Assembly: GCA_002105175.1 (NCBI GenBank)
Contig: MCGE01000015.1
Span: 248,001-312,000, forward strand
Reading direction: 5' to 3'
Length of the DNA stretch: 64,000 nucleotides
DNA from: Absidia repens
Taxonomy: Eukaryota; Mucoromycota; Mucoromycetes; Mucorales; Cunninghamellaceae
Shown here piece after piece: positions 34,327 through 46,811 of the stretch (positions within the stretch are counted from its first letter, which is position 1; every line of letters starts with the position of its first letter). The notes below the pieces were generated by a model. The model was not told the origin of the DNA. It saw nothing but the letters and a program-made list of their open reading frames with translations, and searched no databases. The translations under genes and the position numbers were made by a program.

Positions 34327-37300
34327 ATGCCAAGTGCTAAAGATGAATTGATATCCTGGGTCATTGAAAATGTTGCAATGACTGGAAGCAAAGGTATGCA
34401 GTGACTAGGAACAACAAGATAAAAAGTGTCATTAACCTTTACTCATTTCTTCTAGGTCGAACCATGGACGACTTGTGGTCTCTGTTGACAACCCGAACAA
34501 GTCATACCAACAGTATCGAAAATCTTTGGACACTGATCATTTCTGAACTTGAATTCACCTTTGCAATAGTAAGCGAAAGAATACCAGCTTGATATGCCTG
34601 TTGACGAGTTTTGTAGTGATAAGACTAACGGCGTTCCACACCATTTATGCTAGACGACCGACCAGGCTTCAAGCAAGGCGATCTTAACGTCCGATCTGGA
34701 GAATCTCACGTACGAAGCGGCAAAAACGAAGTATGGTTCCTCAATCTACTTGACGGCACCGTTGACTGACCAAACTCATTACCTTCTTCGAGATCACCAA
34801 GTATGTATTATAAAATCAAATAATTCACAAATATATGCCGTCTCAAGCGCCTTACTGAATTTTCTTTTGGTAGATCACTTTGCCAACCTTACAACGCACT
34901 ATATTGGAAAAAATTGGGTCTGCTGGTGCATCAGGCGTTGCTCAATGTGTTATTACCGTGGACCTGGATATCAAGCCTCAAACTGTCTTCCATCACCTCA
35001 AAAAGTTACAGAACCTAGAACTGATGTAAGTCTCATCTTCATACTAGTATGGTCAAATCAAAATCATCTGACTTCTTACCTCGTATTTTCTCTTTATTAT
35101 AGTAGGAAGACTCCAACTATATACCAAGGCCAATATACAAATACCTGTGTCCACACGTATTATTCAGAATCCACGTTTGACGTTACGGAAGCTCCTCAAT
35201 CAATGGGCCAAAATCTCACACCAATCGCTCCAGACGGATCTATCCGATACGATGCTACTGCTGAAAAGATGAATCAATTACTTTTACAAGCAAAGGATAA
35301 TATTATGGCACTTTCCGATCTAGTGCGACTCACGGTAAGGAAACGACCCGAACCAGTCACCATTGGCATCATATGTAACCAGATACCAACTCGGTCTTTA
35401 TTTTATTTTTTATTTTTTATATTATCATAGGGGTTCACATCTGAAAAACAACTGAAATGGGCAAGAACCTTTTTAGCCAAGCAACATACAGAAGGTTTTG
35501 TGGAAAAAAGTTTGGCCACCGCAAATGGTAAAAAGACCGTCTGTATTCGATTGATCAAGCCTATATCGATTGCCGATGGAAAAGGTAAGTATAGTATAAT
35601 GAAGCGATATAAACGGTGCTAATCTTATATTTTTGTCATCTAGTGGACCCGCCATCAAATCGCAGCACTGGTTGTGATCATGAAGACCGAAACGACGATT
35701 TGACACCCTTGACCGTTGATGTAATTGCTGCGTATATCGGTAGTAGAAATGGAAATGGATGCACAAACAAAGTAGGTTTATTATATGTACCCCCCCCACA
35801 AAAAGAAAGCATAGAAAATGAGCCTCCAAAGATATTTACCATAATTTTCTATATTTGAATAAATGAAACTACAGGATCTCTACGAAGCCTTCCCAAACAA
35901 CTCGAAATCAACCATCAGCAATCTGGTCAAGAAATTAAAGGCGAGCAATAATTCCGATTTAGTGGTTATCAAAGAACTCCAAGGACGATCGCACGTATAC
36001 TGCTATTTCACCAAAGATGGATTCCAACAATACCAGCGCATGAAGAGTGGATCGTACGAAATGGCGTCCTCGACTGAGCAACTGAATGATCCTGTCACTA
36101 GTGATGATGGGGGGAATATACTGGAGCTATCGTCATCGGCACCATCTACTGCACGAAAGCGAAGACTGACATCACCACCATTATCGATAGAATCAACGCT
36201 GAAACGAAACAAGATGAATACGGCGACGCGTGACTCAACGAATTCTATGCACACCAACAATCTATTACCATCAGCAAATGTAAACGTCAATGTCACCATG
36301 ACTCGTCGCAAAACGGCATTACTGGATATCATCAGTCGTGACAGAATACGAGACTTCAATGTACTGCTTTTTGACGAAATACAGACGATTGATGGGTCCG
36401 ACAAGAAGCACAAACTGGCAAGAAGAACAGCACAACGACTGGTGGATGGACTGGAAAAGCAAGGCTTATTACGTTTGATCAAGATAATGCCGAAAGACAT
36501 TTTTGGTGGAAATCAGCCTAGAACTCTGGTACTCTCTCCTGAACTGGACGAATCTCATCAAGCCGTGAAGGATTATTTGGAACACAAACAGCAAGATGCA
36601 GCGATGGGAACAGGTCGACAAATCAGCAGTAGTAAAGGCAGTAGTAGTGAATCACCTTTGAAGAGGATCGACACCTTGGTGAAACGATACGGACATGGAC
36701 GGCATACAGACACAGTGTCTTGTTCTGAAAGTTATTGGCGATATGTTGCCAAACGGCATGGGTGGATGGAATCGAAGTGGCTACGTAGCAAGGAACTGCA
36801 TCTCTTTTTGGTCAAACTCCTTTTGCAAATGCACGGCGGTATCCTTGAGAATGAAGAACAACGAACGATTGGGCTGATGGATATGATCACTAAAATGCCA
36901 TTTGACGTGTACAAGAAAGCAATCGGGATTCATCAGTACGACGAGACAGTGGAAACATACGTGGAAACGAATCAAGTGCCAACGGTGCCACTCGCCGACA
37001 TACCAGATGATATCAAGCGTCGTCTTATACCCAACCCATACCAAATGCGACGCAGGATACAATCATTATTGACGATTTTGGAGAAACTGGAATTAATACA
37101 ATCATCGACACCAGCGCCCGCTACACAGAATGGCAGCAAATCATCATTATTATCATTACCAATGGCAGCATCCACCAAGATCTCTTACACACTGCAACTC
37201 AACGGCGCCATTCGGAACTACCTGCTGACAGATCGACCGATTTTAGTAGAGAAACCATTGACCAGCTTAGATGCGGTGGTTGATTACTGGAACGAATTAC

Positions 37301-39986
37301 AATATACCTGTGCATGCGTTTATGGGACAGAATCAGACCACGGTACCGCCACCACGTCCTCGGCATCATCACCACCGGCCACGACGACGACGACAGGGTT
37401 TAAGAAGAAGAACGATACCGACCCTTTATCTACTATCACACTCTCACGAACATGGACCAACGGCGACATTATCACTGCGGAACAGAAAAGATGTTTAGAT
37501 CAACATGTCAACTATTCTTTGGGACAAGTGCCTCCTGCCACTACCGAATGGGCTTTATTTTTACAATTATCTCGCGCAACTGGACTACTCCCGTACCGCA
37601 TTCGGTCCTATTATCTCAATCTTGGAAATGCCTTTGCCAAACGGAACCGATTAGAACAGCAACAAATAGCAGCGGAGGAGCTTGAAGAGAGTATTGGTCA
37701 ATCATCAGGAAAAAGGAAACGACAACCACAACCCTTAAGCGGCACAACTTCTCTCCTACTCCAGGCGTCAAAGGAAAATCAACGGATCTCTCAAGTGCCT
37801 GACAGCATTCGCTGCCAATCGGCGTCCTTCTCAACACCTACCTTCATTGGAAGTCGATTATTCCGGCGGAAATATGTGAAAAGCTTGGATGATTCTACGG
37901 CACGAAAAGGTAGTTTACAGAAGCAAAGGGAGACAGCGAGAGGAAGCGGCATTGATACCAGACTGATAATTTCTTTTTTCTTTTTGAATTTTATAGACCA
38001 TGCGACTGGACAACGAACGATTCAAAGGTTTACATCATTTGAAAAATCCACGTTCCTTTATGCAATGGCCATTATGCGGCACCGCGCATATCAAGGCAAC
38101 AAGTTTTATTGGGCGCCCATGACAGAAGTGATTCCAACCAAATCTATTCGACAATGCACCAGCCATCTTCACTCTCTTTCAGCAAAGTCACTTCGAACAA
38201 TAGACGATCTACAAACCAAATGGACAAGCATATACACACGTGGGATCGAAAGCAAAGAAATCACCGATGAACGACCGTGGGACTCTAAGAATTTTGATCT
38301 CGTTGGCCACTTGAAATACTTTTTAGCTCAGTCGCTATTGGAAGAAGAAAGGTTCGTCATCTTGAATGTCTGTTTTATATATGATATTGATCGTGTACTG
38401 ACTTCCTCTTGTTTCTAATTTAGACCACCAACAATCAAGCCCACTGTATCCTTGCTTTTCCATCCAAGTACTCTACATTCAATATGCACGGTAACTCCTT
38501 TATCGCCGTTAGCAGACAATTTTGGCTGGTCCGATGGTACCGCATCACACACAATGGGAAGTGTTCCAGGAACCGATCAAATTTCTGATGAAAAAGGGAA
38601 TGCATTAGTGAGTACAATCCAATTGATCAAGGTAAGCAAGGACAAGATAAGACTAGAATTGGTCACCGGGATAATTAACTCAGTGTGTTTATATATTGAT
38701 AGATGATTATGGTGCACCCTGAGGAAACATTTGACTCACATTTGGCCTACTCTCTCTTATCCAGTTGCTCTGCCGATGCTGTCGAGGAGGCCTATCTATA
38801 TCTTAAGGACGCTGGTATTGTAGTATTATCAAAGCATGGTGATACACGTAGAGTGCCTGGCAGAAAATTTAGAATGTCAAACAAGTAAGTTGATCAGGAA
38901 AAAAAACGATATGTATATATTGAGACCGGTATTTATTTGTCATTTGCCCTCCTCTTATTACCAGGTTTATCTTATCCCTGGCTGGTCCAGTATCAAGAGA
39001 AATGTATGATGCTGCTTTTGATTTTCATCATCGTATTGGTAATGGGCAACAACTACCGAATCAACTTGACGATGGAATGATGATGTGTATACTGAATCTC
39101 ATATCACAACAGAAGGTAATACAAACCAATCGACATTCAACGGCAAACTGACTCCTTATTTGTTATAGATTACATTACATAATCAAGCTACTGATTTACT
39201 CACGCAGTCCTTGTCCTCATTGAACTATCCGAATCCGAATCGGTTTCATGGTAATAAAAATAAACCAAAATAAATAACGATTAGTGATTAATTGTCTGGA
39301 TGATATTGATATCAATTTTTTAATAGGCAAATTCATAGAGCAATGGATCAACAAACGGACCGACATGTGTATACAGACAGACGAAGCAACATCTTTGGCG
39401 ACTGAATTGCCTATTACCACAAAACGAATCAAACAGTCCATTGAAATGATATCCACTTTGGAAGCGCAACGATACTTGAACAAATCGCCGTTAAGATCTG
39501 ATAGGCACGTCATGCCTGTTTATGATGCTCTTGATGAATTTGGAACAAATGGAGCTTCATCTATGGATTTAAAGGTAAGCTACAAAACTATTTCGATTTC
39601 TCAAGTATCCAGCTCCATTTTATTTTCTATAATTAACACTAAATCTCTTTATCTATAGGCCAAACTCCAAAGTCTTCGAATACCCATGTCTGATCAAGAT
39701 TTGCTGGCAGCTCTTCGGAGACTGATGTGTCATACTCCTTCGCTTGTGGTACAAGCTGGCTACGGGGATTTGCGGTATTTCTGTGTGCCTCATGCGAAGT
39801 CATGGATGATCAAGATACCAACTACGTCTGATACGGAAGCAGGCATGGACACTTATGTGCAAACAAATATGTGGACACATTTGAACGGAACCACAAATCA
39901 AAATATGGTATATGTATGTGGCTCTTCTTTACTGGGGCATATTCTTACAAAACCGGGAATCACGCAGGTAAGATCAGCAAGTGAAT

Positions 39987-40020
<34 letters not shown>

Positions 40021-40395
40021 CCTAAAAAAATCATTTGCTGCATTTTATTATCATTATTAGGATGAACTTGAACTCATATTCTACGATACCATGTCAAAGG
40101 CGGAATGTCAACAGGTGCTGGGTCTATTATTGGAACATGAAATTATATATTGTCGTTCGACTCTCAAACAACAACCAGCCAATCTATTCTCCAAACCAGT
40201 ATTGAAATCAATTGGTAAGACCAAAATAAATAAATATATAGATGAAACAAAAAACATGATCCAACATCTAACAATACGATACATATATATGCTCTCTTTC
40301 TAGATGTCAAATCGACCATCACTCGTTCTGCTACGACCTGTTATTTTACAACACATGATTATTACTGCAAATTGGACTCGTTGAAAGGGCAATGA
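34327..40395 (+). CDS. TFC3: TFIIIC largest (B-block-binding) subunit, Tfc3/GTF3C1-like
   Basis: Binds the B box of tRNA genes within TFIIIC to recruit TFIIIB and pol III. Seventeen exons: 34327-34393, 34456-34568, 34654-34800, 34874-35025, 35103-35334, 35431-35584, 35644-35771, 35875-37909, 37997-38351, 38424-38631, 38703-38884, 38965-39115, 39169-39250, 39327-39574, 39659-39967, 40061-40214, 40304-40395; 1602 aa, between yeast Tfc3 (1160) and human GTF3C1 (2109). Winged-helix signatures: LEKIGSAGASGVAQCVITVD with IKPQTVFHHLKKLQNLELM (B-block domain), EAFPNNSKSTISNLVKKLKA, and the extended block SYWRYVAKRHGWMESKWLRS followed by KELHLFL. Ser/Thr-rich linkers separate them. A single 2035-nt exon dominates. 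The 87-nt intron at 37910-37996 is open in frame. The assignment rests on winged-helix order and the KELH block, not on a strong single motif. Confidence 0.8.
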
Positions 40396-40892
40396 TGGTG
40401 ATTTTAGATTAGTTGGTATCTATTTTATCTATTAGAATATATTACTGTTGTCTTATGATATAATAAATGTTTTGTTGATGATTGTGATATTATATCCTCA
40501 TGTCTTGTTTTTGCTGTCTCCATTGTTTCATGCCTTCTTTTTTTAACATATGTGTATTTACGGAGATACTATAATATGCAATACATGTCATACTTGATAA
40601 TTTTTTTTAATTAAGAAAATCAATCCTTTTGTATACAATACTGCACTCATCGGCTATTAGGCAATCATCTTCCCCTTGAAAAAGACGAAACTATTAGCAA
40701 ACATTTCTTGTTAAAAATAAAATGTAGTTAATGTTTTTGTAATGGTTTCAGCTACTTTATGTGCCATGTTTGGGTAGAATAATAACACTTTAAATAGTTT
40801 GATAAACGTCAGCGAGAATGCAAAAAGGTTGGTTGTCACGAAAAATGCTATGCGGATCAACTAAATGTATTCCAGTGCGCTTCAATGGATCC

Positions 40893-40927
<35 letters not shown>

Positions 40928-43137
40928 TTTGATGCTCCACCACGGTCATTTTCTAAAACAACTCAAGGAATCCTGCTCACCACTTCATTTAAAAGCCCAG
41001 TACTCTTCTGTATTGTATAGGTCAGTAAATGGATCACTGAGTTCGATGATTGATCGATGTTGTCTCAAACTTAGTCCTCCCTTTCTTTTACACGCACACA
41101 CATATCAGTCTTTTTCTTCTTCTTTCTACTTCTACACGCACAAGCACTGTAGGTACAGTGTGTGTATAATTGTTCGACAAGATAAACTAAATATATGAGA
41201 AACGATTTAAAAGCAAAAAGGTAAGATATATTTTATTTATATGTGGCTTTAAACTATGACAACTAAATCAACCTGTCCAGTCTAATGGGAGAGTTACGAC
41301 ACCTTTAGATAGGTGTAGAGATTAGAAGTGTGGTGAGAGAGTGAGTGAATGTGGAGTATGTGGGGATGGGCAGGAATTATCCAGAAAAAAAAAGAATAAA
41401 AATGCCGCCAATGTTAATGATGGCGGTTACTGACTTGATGGGTGAACCACCCTGCTGATATTGTCCTCACAAATACACCATTTCAAATCCCGCCCACGTG
41501 GATCTTTATTTACCTTTCCTCTCTCCCACCTTTTTTTTCCTTCTTTTTTCTTTCTTTCTTTTTTTCTTTCTTCGTTATTCAGCTTCTTTGAGGTTATGTT
41601 GGACTTAGATTAGTGTCAAGGCTAGTTTAGAAACGTTTTCAGCTCAGGGATGACAAGATGCATGGGGAAACACTTCCATTTTGAATTCAGGATTTGGAGC
41701 GACCATCAGTTGGCTTTGTGGAAACCTTCATTAGCTCAGTTTAGGATTAGTTTGCCGATAGTTTGTATCTATATCCTAATAAAATATGTCTCTTTTTACC
41801 ATTGTCTTTTTAGTCTTTACCATGCTTTGTATAAGAACTCTCTTTTTACCATTGTCTCAATAGTCTCTCTCATCTCCTGCACAGTACAAGAGATCTCTTT
41901 TACCATCGTGCCTTTAGATTGATTTGTTGTTCTTCAATAACAGATATCCGTATGGTCATTCTAGTTCTTTGCACAGAATATCAACTTCCATTTTATATTC
42001 GTCCCTTTAGATTAGTGTTGACCATTCTTCAAACCTCACATTATTCTCCATTGTTGTCCCTCCCAATAGATCCTTCCAATACATCCCTTGTTACAACCTG
42101 CCCCGTCCCTTTAGTTTTAGTATCTATCAATATGCTTCAATAAAATATGTCTTTTATTTAAAAGTCTTCTGATCCACCAATGTCACTGTTGGAACCGCTT
42201 TATAGTATACTATACACCACTTGCGTTTTAGTTCACCTTCCATGACTACTTTTTCAAGCAATGATTAGCAGTTTTAGATCATCTACCATCATGGATAGCC
42301 GTATTCTTGCTCGATCAATTATATAAACAAATCTAGGTTGTGCTGCATACGCTATATAGTATTTCACACGACTTCTAGCATACCAATGACTTTTTTTTTT
42401 TTTTTTTTTTTTTTTAGCACCTACCAGACCCCTAGTAACTGGCTGACAGTTCAATATTCCTCATCACAAAACGTGGCCAGATTCCCACTCTACTATTCAT
42501 ATTAATCAACTAATATCGTATTTCAGCGTAACCTCCACTATTATGGACATAGCTTATATATCTTGCTCGTGGGTATGTGTGTGTGTGGTGTAATAAAAAA
42601 AAAAAAAAAAAAAAAAAAGGAAGCCTGTCAAAAGGAAAGATGGCGAGGCGGGTGTCTAGTTTTATCACTAATCTCAAATCAACAAACTATCTCCCGCATG
42701 ATACCCAGTAGTTTATTTTGAAATTGAATAGAAAAAATTGCAAATATTGGCAAAGCTTTAGTTGAGCGTGCGTGCGTGTCTGGATGCGAGCGACAAAAAG
42801 AAGAAAATGGGCGTCTTACAAATTGTATCAGTCTGGATCGACAAAATAACCAATTGAACCGTCATCTCATACCCATGTTTGTGGACGAATGTTAAGGAGG
42901 AGGTCTTTTTATTTAGTTTATAAATTAGAGTGTGTGTGGATCACGACAATCCGTCTGTCAAAATTTCAAACCCCCCGACACTAAATACATTTTGGTAAAT
43001 GCCGTCACTTTTTTTTTTGAAATGGAGGGGGAGTTTCATCACCAAAACAACTTTTTTTTTTGTCCGTTGATTTTTTCCATTTCCCTTTCTTTACTCCCCA
43101 CTCTCTCTCTTTTTTTTTTTTAAATACAACCACCACC
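40396..43137. other. Intergenic region with inverted repeat-family copy
   Basis: No supportable gene. TFC3 3' UTR (AATAAA near 40462), a 36-nt T run at 40893, a short plus-strand family-A fragment (41220-41300), an inverted family-A copy (41470-42190), a 22-nt A run near 42600 and the complex I gene promoter. Confidence 0.6.
41470..42190 (-). repeat. Dispersed repeat family A, copy 5 (inverted)
   Basis: Read on the minus strand it has the family order: GCACGATGGTAAAAGAG, AGAGACATATTTTATTAGGA, CTGAATTCAAAATGGAAGTG, TTTCCCCATGCATCTTGTCA, TTTCTAAACTAGCC, a purine tract, and the right end CCACGTGGGCGGGATTTGAA (41480-41502). The only copy on this strand in the window. Confidence 0.7.
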
Positions 43138-43896
43138 ATGTTTGGATTACGTCGCTTTGCCATTGAAAAGCCTGTTATCTTTTGGTCTTTTGTTCTTGGA
43201 TCTATTGGTAAGTCACAGGGTAGATTGTTAACGAAAAATAGTTGCACGGGGTAAAAGGAATAATTGAATGCAAGGAAGACGTTGGCCACCACCATCATTG
43301 GCGATCGACATGAACAACGAAAGTGGACATTACTATGAACGACAATAAGCCTGAGTCATGGAGAACAGCACATGCCTCTAGACGTTTGATGAATGTGAAT
43401 TCCCGCCACAAGCCTGTTTATCAGCCTTCCACCATCTCGCAACAATTATTACTACCGACGTTTTACAGTGACAACGACGACCATTCGCAGCAGTGATCGA
43501 TTCAAGAGAGGGGGGGGGGAATTTGTGGTGTGGACTCGTTTGACATATAAGACCGTGCAACTCTTTTCGTTCTCTTTCATCCACATCGAATTAGACTGAG
43601 CGTACTCACTTTTTTTTTAATATATATATATATATATATATATTCCATTTGCTCTTTATAGGTCCCGTTATGGTGTTCACTGTGCCAAAGGTTCGTCGTG
43701 AATATTTCGGCTTCAAAGGTGTTGAAGCTCTTCCCCTGACATATCCTCGTAAGTATTAAAAAAAGAAAGTTAATGTGTATGTGTGTGTGTGAGGGTATGT
43801 GTTGACAGTGAACTAAACGAGCAACTCTCCCTCCTTTTTTTATTGGTAGTTCCTAACCGGGCTCGCAACCCTCCTTCTGGCTACGAAGACGCATGA
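43138..43896 (+). CDS. NADH:ubiquinone oxidoreductase 9.5-kDa subunit (complex I accessory)
   Basis: Small inner-membrane accessory subunit of mitochondrial complex I, like Neurospora NI9M. Exons 43138-43207, 43662-43748, 43850-43896; 67 aa. Seen: FAIEKPVIFWSFVLGSIGPV forming the single TM segment, then MVFTVPKVRREYFGF and the PLTYPLPNRARNPPSGYED tail; the EKP...GPV...TVP..RR...YP.P pattern matches the family. No cleavable presequence. Intron 1 is 454 nt, several times longer than others here, and ends in a (TA)n tract. The ATG context CACCACCATG is strong. Confidence 0.85.
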
Positions 43897-45195
43897 ATGC
43901 CTAGATAGATAATTTTATTTTATATTCATCTTCCCTTCTTCCCCGACCCACATTCCCTTTTGTTTTTTTATGATCGCACCAAATTTATATTAGACAATAA
44001 AATTTAGCCTTGTTTTTTTGCCCATTTATTTTTATGGTCTCAACTTTTTAAATTTGTGCTTGAAAAGGTTGATTGTGATGGATTATGATTAGTGATGATT
44101 GTGATGATTGGCGGGTTTTTGTTGTTTATGTCCATATTAGTAGCGGTTGAGGCAGCATGGGAGTTCCATTATTGAAGTTATAAAAGTGATATTAATGAAA
44201 AAAAGAACCCATCCTACTGTACTAGTGATCAAAGGTATTGTGGGGAAATGATGATGATGATGATAATTATGTTTATGGAATAGCGTGATGAAGAGTGATC
44301 GCTCACTAATGAAATATAGATGGGGGGGAGGGTGGCGTATTAGTGATGCCACTGCATATTCAAATGAATCACCGATTAGACTTTATCCACAGAAATGCAC
44401 AAAAAAGGGCAAAAACTTATTTTTAACCAAGTCAAATTCTTGGTGTATTTTTAGTAAGTTGACCAACCCAAGTTGGCGATGGAATACAAAAGCCATTTCA
44501 CTCATGGTTCTATAGATTCTTTAAAATCCGCGCAAAATAGGACCGAGAAATAAAATGAATTCAATGCAACACAAAAACTCAACCTAAAATAAAAAAGGGA
44601 TCAAGAAGTTATATATTTCGTGTTCTTCTTTTTTTGTATTACCCTTTCTCGTAACAACGTTTCATGGCAAATGTCAACAAAAATGTGGAAAAGCTTTAAG
44701 AGATGATGATCAAACGATGAAATTAACTAAATAAACGATATATGCACTTTATTTTGACAATAAAAGGACAAATAATACTGCACCATACAAAGAGGAGGAT
44801 GGCGTTGTCTGTTGCAATATAAAAATCCACTGGAGAAATGGAGAGACCCTGAACCTCGCGAGTTGAGAAAAACGGGTTGAAATCTGTGATTCAAATGATA
44901 ATAGACCAATAGTAAAGGATTTAGACTTTTTCAAGATAGTGACACATGATGATGGAATGAGATTCCATTTTGAATTAGAACACTTATTATGTGTATGTAT
45001 GTTCCTGGTCTTTCACATTAAAAAAAAAAAAAAAACGAGGGCGAAACATTTCATGATCATTTTGCTATCGGCTTATGAAACCGATGCCAATCCAAAAAAG
45101 TCAAAAACGGCGTTTTTGGTATCTTTCTATTTTCTCCTCTTTCTTTTCATTTTCTTCCATTTTTATTTTTTTTTATTTTTATTTTCTCAAACAAA
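43897..45195. other. Intergenic region, no gene recognised
   Basis: Complex I gene 3' UTR (AATAAA near 43996), GATGATTGTGATG-type simple repeats at 44060-44115 and 44247-44262, and a T-rich leader (45120-45190) before the homeobox gene. Confidence 0.5.
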
Positions 45196-45972
45196 ATGCT
45201 TTCAGTAAACCACATGCTAAATACTGAAAAGCACCAATATGATTCAACATCTATTTACTCATCTCCTTGTCAATCGCCACAGAGATCGTCTATGCTGGAC
45301 ATTGCCAATTTGTTGTGCCAAGACGAAGACGAGGACGATAATACCAGTCAACTCACCACACCATGCCTTTCTGTCACCTCTTCACCTATGACCATTCATA
45401 CTAGATTAAATCCGCCATCCTTCATCAACCTCAGTAATTTAGATCATTATCACCATCAGGGCCATTCGGAATGCGATGATCATTTATCCATAACAACCAT
45501 GTCACCATTAACCCCACCACTCCGGTCCTCACCTTATTATCACAAATCATCATCAAGTGACTCTTTATATAGTAGCAATAAAAAACACCCCACCGATTAC
45601 CAATACCAGCATAGGTTGATGTTTGCCAGCAATAGCAATAGCAATAGCAATAGCAATAGCAATAGCAATAGCAATAGCAATAGCAATAGCAACAGCAACA
45701 GTAGCGAAGATCATCCTCCCCCTCCTTCCGATACGAACGATGAAGAAGACCACCACCACCATCACAATAGCATCAAAACCAAACGAAAACGAGCCACCAA
45801 CAAGCAGCTCCAGGTTCTACAGAGCGTATTTGAACATACCTTCTTCCCGTCTACACATGTGCGCTCCCAGCTAGGCAGGCAACTAGGTATGAGTCCTCGT
45901 ACGGTGCAAATTTGGTTCCAAAATCGTCGTCAAGCGCTTCGAACCAAGGAAAAGCGCAATGGTCTACTGTAA
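45196..45972 (+). CDS. Homeodomain transcription factor
   Basis: Single exon, 258 aa. The homeodomain lies at the extreme C-terminus, about residues 194-254: basic arm KTKRKRATNKQ, helix 1-2 LQVLQSVFEHTFFPST/HVRSQLGRQLGM, recognition helix SPRTVQIWFQNRRQALRTKE with the WFQNRR core. The N-terminal 190 residues are Ser/Asn/His-rich and contain twelve Ser-Asn dipeptides coded by an AGCAAT hexanucleotide repeat, then a His run (DHHHHHN). Typical-length (not TALE) loop. Target genes cannot be inferred. The long pyrimidine-rich leader suggests transcription starts shortly upstream. Confidence 0.92.
   Translation: MLSVNHMLNTEKHQYDSTSIYSSPCQSPQRSSMLDIANLLCQDEDEDDNTSQLTTPCLSVTSSPMTIHTRLNPPSFINLSNLDHYHHQGHSECDDHLSITTMSPLTPPLRSSPYYHKSSSSDSLYSSNKKHPTDYQYQHRLMFASNSNSNSNSNSNSNSNSNSNSNSNSSEDHPPPPSDTNDEEDHHHHHNSIKTKRKRATNKQLQVLQSVFEHTFFPSTHVRSQLGRQLGMSPRTVQIWFQNRRQALRTKEKRNGLL
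45628..45699 (+). repeat. Coding AGCAAT hexanucleotide microsatellite
   Basis: Ten exact AGCAAT units followed by two AGCAAC units, encoding (Ser-Asn)12 in the homeobox protein. Confidence 0.95.
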
Positions 45973-46811
45973 ATGTCTCTGATATAGTTACCCACTTCTT
46001 CCCTTTCTTCTCCCTTCCCTTAGTATTAATATTAGTTCAAAATTACCATCCCCCCGCATCCATACATGCTTTTAATATTCCCCCCATCCCTTTCCATTGT
46101 TATACTATTTTGCCCCATTATGCTTTTTATGAATAAAAAAACAAAACAAAAGTATCTTTATTATTATGATTTATTATGATTGTCTTCGTTACCATGTCTT
46201 TTTTCCCATGTATTTTGATCGTTTTTTTTTTTTTTTTCTTTGAAATTGTCATTGAAAATCATTGCATTCATCCAAACCCCCCGATATGATTTATTTATTC
46301 ACATTCCTGTCGGCTGGCTGGTCTGTCAAAAACCAATTTTGTAGTACATTTGTCACACAAACATATTTGGAACCAGTACTCCCCCCCCAATGACCTTAAT
46401 TTTTTTTTTTTTTCTGATTCCCATCAACCATCAAAACAGTGCTCGCTTTGTCACACATATATGAATCTAGCCCACCTCCATTTTACCCAATGCACTTTCA
46501 TTTCAAGCCCATCAAAAAAATAAAAAATAAAATACACACTTTCATCACAGAATATAGGGCCAACATTTCTTATTTTATATTATTATACATTCAAAGACAA
46601 CAAGCAAAAGACGAATATTTACAATCATTACAAAACAATAAAAAGTGAGAGGGGAACTATTAAACTAATCCCAATACTAAGACTAATACTAATGTTAAAA
46701 AGTAAAAAGCTAAAAGCAAAAAAACTAAAGACTAAGGACTATTTGTATACATATTGAATTGGAATAATAATAATAAAAAAGAGAGCGAGGATGTTGTATA
46801 TAGAAAAGCTA
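45973..46811. other. Convergent intergenic spacer, no gene recognised
   Basis: 3' UTRs of the homeobox (+) and Rua1-like (-) genes. AATAAA near 46132, T runs at 46220 and 46400, and a CTAATACTAA-like simple repeat at 46660-46740. Confidence 0.5.
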
